DNA of 64,000 nt, taken from Pelomonas dachongensis. Its GTDB lineage: Bacteria; Pseudomonadota; Gammaproteobacteria; Burkholderiales; Burkholderiaceae_C. Below, piece after piece: positions 62,482 to 64,000 of this stretch (the first letter of the stretch is position 1; each line of letters begins with the position of its first letter). The stretch is taken from positions 124,001 through 188,000 of the forward strand of contig NZ_JBIGHY010000007.1 in NCBI RefSeq assembly GCF_043555865.1. Direction: 5' to 3'. The translations under genes and the position numbers were made by a program. The notes under the pieces were generated by a model that was not told the DNA's origin, ran no database searches, and was given only the letters and a program-made list of their open reading frames with translations.

Positions 62482-64000
62482 ATGAGCAAGAAGAACGACA
62501 TCCGCCTGCTGCGCATCAACTACCTGCGCGGGCCCAACATGTGGACCTACCGGCCGGTGCTGGAAGTTTGGCTGGACCTGGGTGAGCTGGAAGATTTCCC
62601 CTCCCACCTGCTGCCCGGATTCAATGACCGCCTGACGACCGCGCTGCCCGCGCTGATCGAGCACCACTGCGGCGTCGGCGAGCGCGGCGGCTTCATCGAG
62701 CGGCTGCGTGACGGCACCTGGATGGGGCATGTGCTGGAGCACATCGTCATCGAGCTTCTGAACCTGGCCGGCATGCCCACCGGCTTCGGCCAGACCCGCT
62801 CCACGTCGCAGCGCGGCGTCTACCGCATGGTGTTCCGGGCGCGTGACGAGCAGGTCGCCCGTGCGGCGCTGGCCGAGGGCCACGCGCTGATCATGGCGAC
62901 CATCAACGACGAGCCGTTCGACGTGCCCGCCGCCGTCGCCCGGGTGCGCGACAAGCTGGACGACTGCTACCTGGGGCCGTCCACCGCCGCCATCGTGGCC
63001 GCCGCTACCGACCGACGCATCCCGCACATCCGCCTGAATGACGGCAACCTGGTGCAGTTGGGCCACGGCCAGCGCCAGCGCCGCATCTGGACGGCCGAGA
63101 CCGACATGACCAGCGCCATCGCCGAGGGCATCGCTGGCGACAAGGATCTGACAAAGACGCTGTTGAAGGCGGTGGGCGTGCCCGTGCCGGCCGGCGAGGA
63201 GGTCAAGAGCGCCGCCGAGGCCTGGCGCGCCGCGCAGGACGTCGGTCTGCCCGTCGTCATCAAGCCCAGCGACGGCAACCACGGCCGCGGCGTCACGCTG
63301 GACATCCAGACAGAGGCCGACTGCGAGGCAGCTTATCTGCTGGCCGATGCCGAAGGGTCGTCCGTGCTGGTGGAGAGCTACATCCGCGGCAACGAGCACC
63401 GCGTGCTGGTCGTCGGCGGCCAGGTCGTCGCCGCAGCGCGCGGCGAGGCCGCCTGGGTGCATGGCGACGGCAAGCAGACCGTCATCGAGCTGATCGACAG
63501 CCAGATCAATACGGACCCGCGCCGCGGCCTGACCGAGGACTTCCCGCTGAACCGCATCACGTTGGGCGAGGACCCGGTCGTGCTGCTGGACCTGCAGCGC
63601 CAGGGCTTCGCGCCTGAGAGCGTGCCGCCCGCGGGCAAGAGCGTGCTGATCCAGCGCAACGGCAACGTCGCCATCGACTGCACGGCCGAGGTGCACCCCG
63701 AGGTGGCGCATGCCGTGTCACTGGCCGCGCGCACCGTCGGGCTTGACATTGCCGGCGTGGACCTGGTCACCGAGGACATCGGCAAGCCGCTGAGCGAGAC
63801 CGGCGGCGCCATCGTCGAGGTCAACGCCGGCCCCGGCCTGCTGATGCACCTGAAGCCGGCCGGCGGCGCCCCGCAGCCGGTGGGTCAGGCCATCATCGAC
63901 CACCTGTTCGCCGAGGACGAGACCGGTCGCATCCCCATCGTCGGCATCGCCGGCTCGCAGGGCGGGCGCCAGATCGCGCGGCTGGTTGCCTGGCTGCTGC
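62482..64000 (+). CDS. cphA: Cyanophycin synthetase-like protein, 5' part (cut by window edge)
   Basis: About 506 residues are visible, with no stop before the edge. The N-terminal domain (about 1-160) begins LRINYLRGPNMWTYRPVLEV and keeps GHVLEHIVIEL and GFGQTRST; the ATP-grasp domain (about 210-480) has KPSDGNHGRGVT, VLVVGGQVVAAARG and VEVNAGPG. At the start of the Mur-ligase domain, the P-loop is GIAGSQGGRQ (about 63942-63971), without the GKT/GKTT of CphA1. This suggests a CphA2-like or CphA'-like enzyme whose Mur-ligase half is inactive. A second, canonical copy often lies next to it. Confidence 0.85.
   Translation, partial: MSKKNDIRLLRINYLRGPNMWTYRPVLEVWLDLGELEDFPSHLLPGFNDRLTTALPALIEHHCGVGERGGFIERLRDGTWMGHVLEHIVIELLNLAGMPTGFGQTRSTSQRGVYRMVFRARDEQVARAALAEGHALIMATINDEPFDVPAAVARVRDKLDDCYLGPSTAAIVAAATDRRIPHIRLNDGNLVQLGHGQRQRRIWTAETDMTSAIAEGIAGDKDLTKTLLKAVGVPVPAGEEVKSAAEAWRAAQDVGLPVVIKPSDGNHGRGVTLDIQTEADCEAAYLLADAEGSSVLVESYIRGNEHRVLVVGGQVVAAARGEAAWVHGDGKQTVIELIDSQINTDPRRGLTEDFPLNRITLGEDPVVLLDLQRQGFAPESVPPAGKSVLIQRNGNVAIDCTAEVHPEVAHAVSLAARTVGLDIAGVDLVTEDIGKPLSETGGAIVEVNAGPGLLMHLKPAGGAPQPVGQAIIDHLFAEDETGRIPIVGIAGSQGGRQIARLVAWLL

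Noticed and set aside
62290..63711. A 473-codon open frame on the minus strand opposite the cyanophycin synthetase gene
   Set aside because: The plus strand encodes a clear CphA-type protein here; the antisense frame has no motif and its codons are the complement of biased ones.

Overview
The window is high-GC, gene-dense chromosomal DNA with short or overlapping gene junctions. The gene families (class II aldolase of the Calvin-cycle subtype, 4-hydroxyphenylpyruvate dioxygenase, PPi-dependent phosphofructokinase, cyanophycin genes with their DUF1854/ABC partners, a leucine-degradation liu cluster, bioAFDB) point to a betaproteobacterium of the order Burkholderiales, probably near the Roseateles/Rubrivivax/Leptothrix group. 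That placement is inference from gene content, not a search. No rRNA, tRNA, CRISPR array, insertion sequence or prophage was recognised.

Layout. 1-4.9 kb: end of an M28 peptidase gene, an EF-G-like GTPase, a Cro/CI-like HTH protein, two small unknown genes and an HDOD protein. 4.9-10 kb: Lrp/AsnC regulator divergent from hppD, an alpha/beta hydrolase whose 3' end overlaps hppD, a conserved unknown gene and fadD. 10-20 kb: an SGNH-type lipoprotein, the translationally coupled purE-purK-tsaC operon, a thioredoxin-TPR protein (CnoX), a membrane Ser/Thr kinase, an alpha-helical unknown, purC, a gamma-glutamylcyclotransferase-like gene and fba. 20-25 kb: an unusual HTH-ATPase-STAS-like protein, pirin and FMN reductase, then a secreted multidomain lipoprotein gene wrecked by a frameshift, two in-frame stops and loss of the lipobox cysteine, and a small copper-chaperone-like protein. 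25-28 kb: a two-subunit molybdenum hydroxylase (Tat-exported large subunit plus 2Fe-2S subunit). 28-36 kb: a same-strand signalling block with a PAS-GAF double-kinase hybrid, a CHASE2 hybrid kinase and a LysM-FecR protein, headed by a TetR regulator.

36.8-48.6 kb is the most coherent block: from a promoter region with twin TetR-type operators runs liuB-vapB-vapC-liuC-two membrane genes-bioA-bioF-bioD-bioB-small lipoprotein-liuD-liuE. Many junctions are ATGA/TGATG overlaps. The two subunits of biotin-dependent methylcrotonyl-CoA carboxylase therefore bracket the genes that make biotin, and a toxin-antitoxin pair sits inside.

48.6-64 kb: a degenerate spacer, an HscC-type Hsp70 with a J-like membrane partner lacking HPD, PPi-phosphofructokinase, a REC-GGDEF(degenerate)-EAL protein, a YgiQ radical-SAM protein, a cold-shock protein, bfd/bfr with a Fur-box-like site between them, and a cyanophycin-associated locus (DUF1854 gene and ABC exporter-like gene divergent from a cyanophycin synthetase gene cut by the window edge). 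The visible part of that synthetase has lost the lysine-containing P-loop of the Mur-ligase domain.
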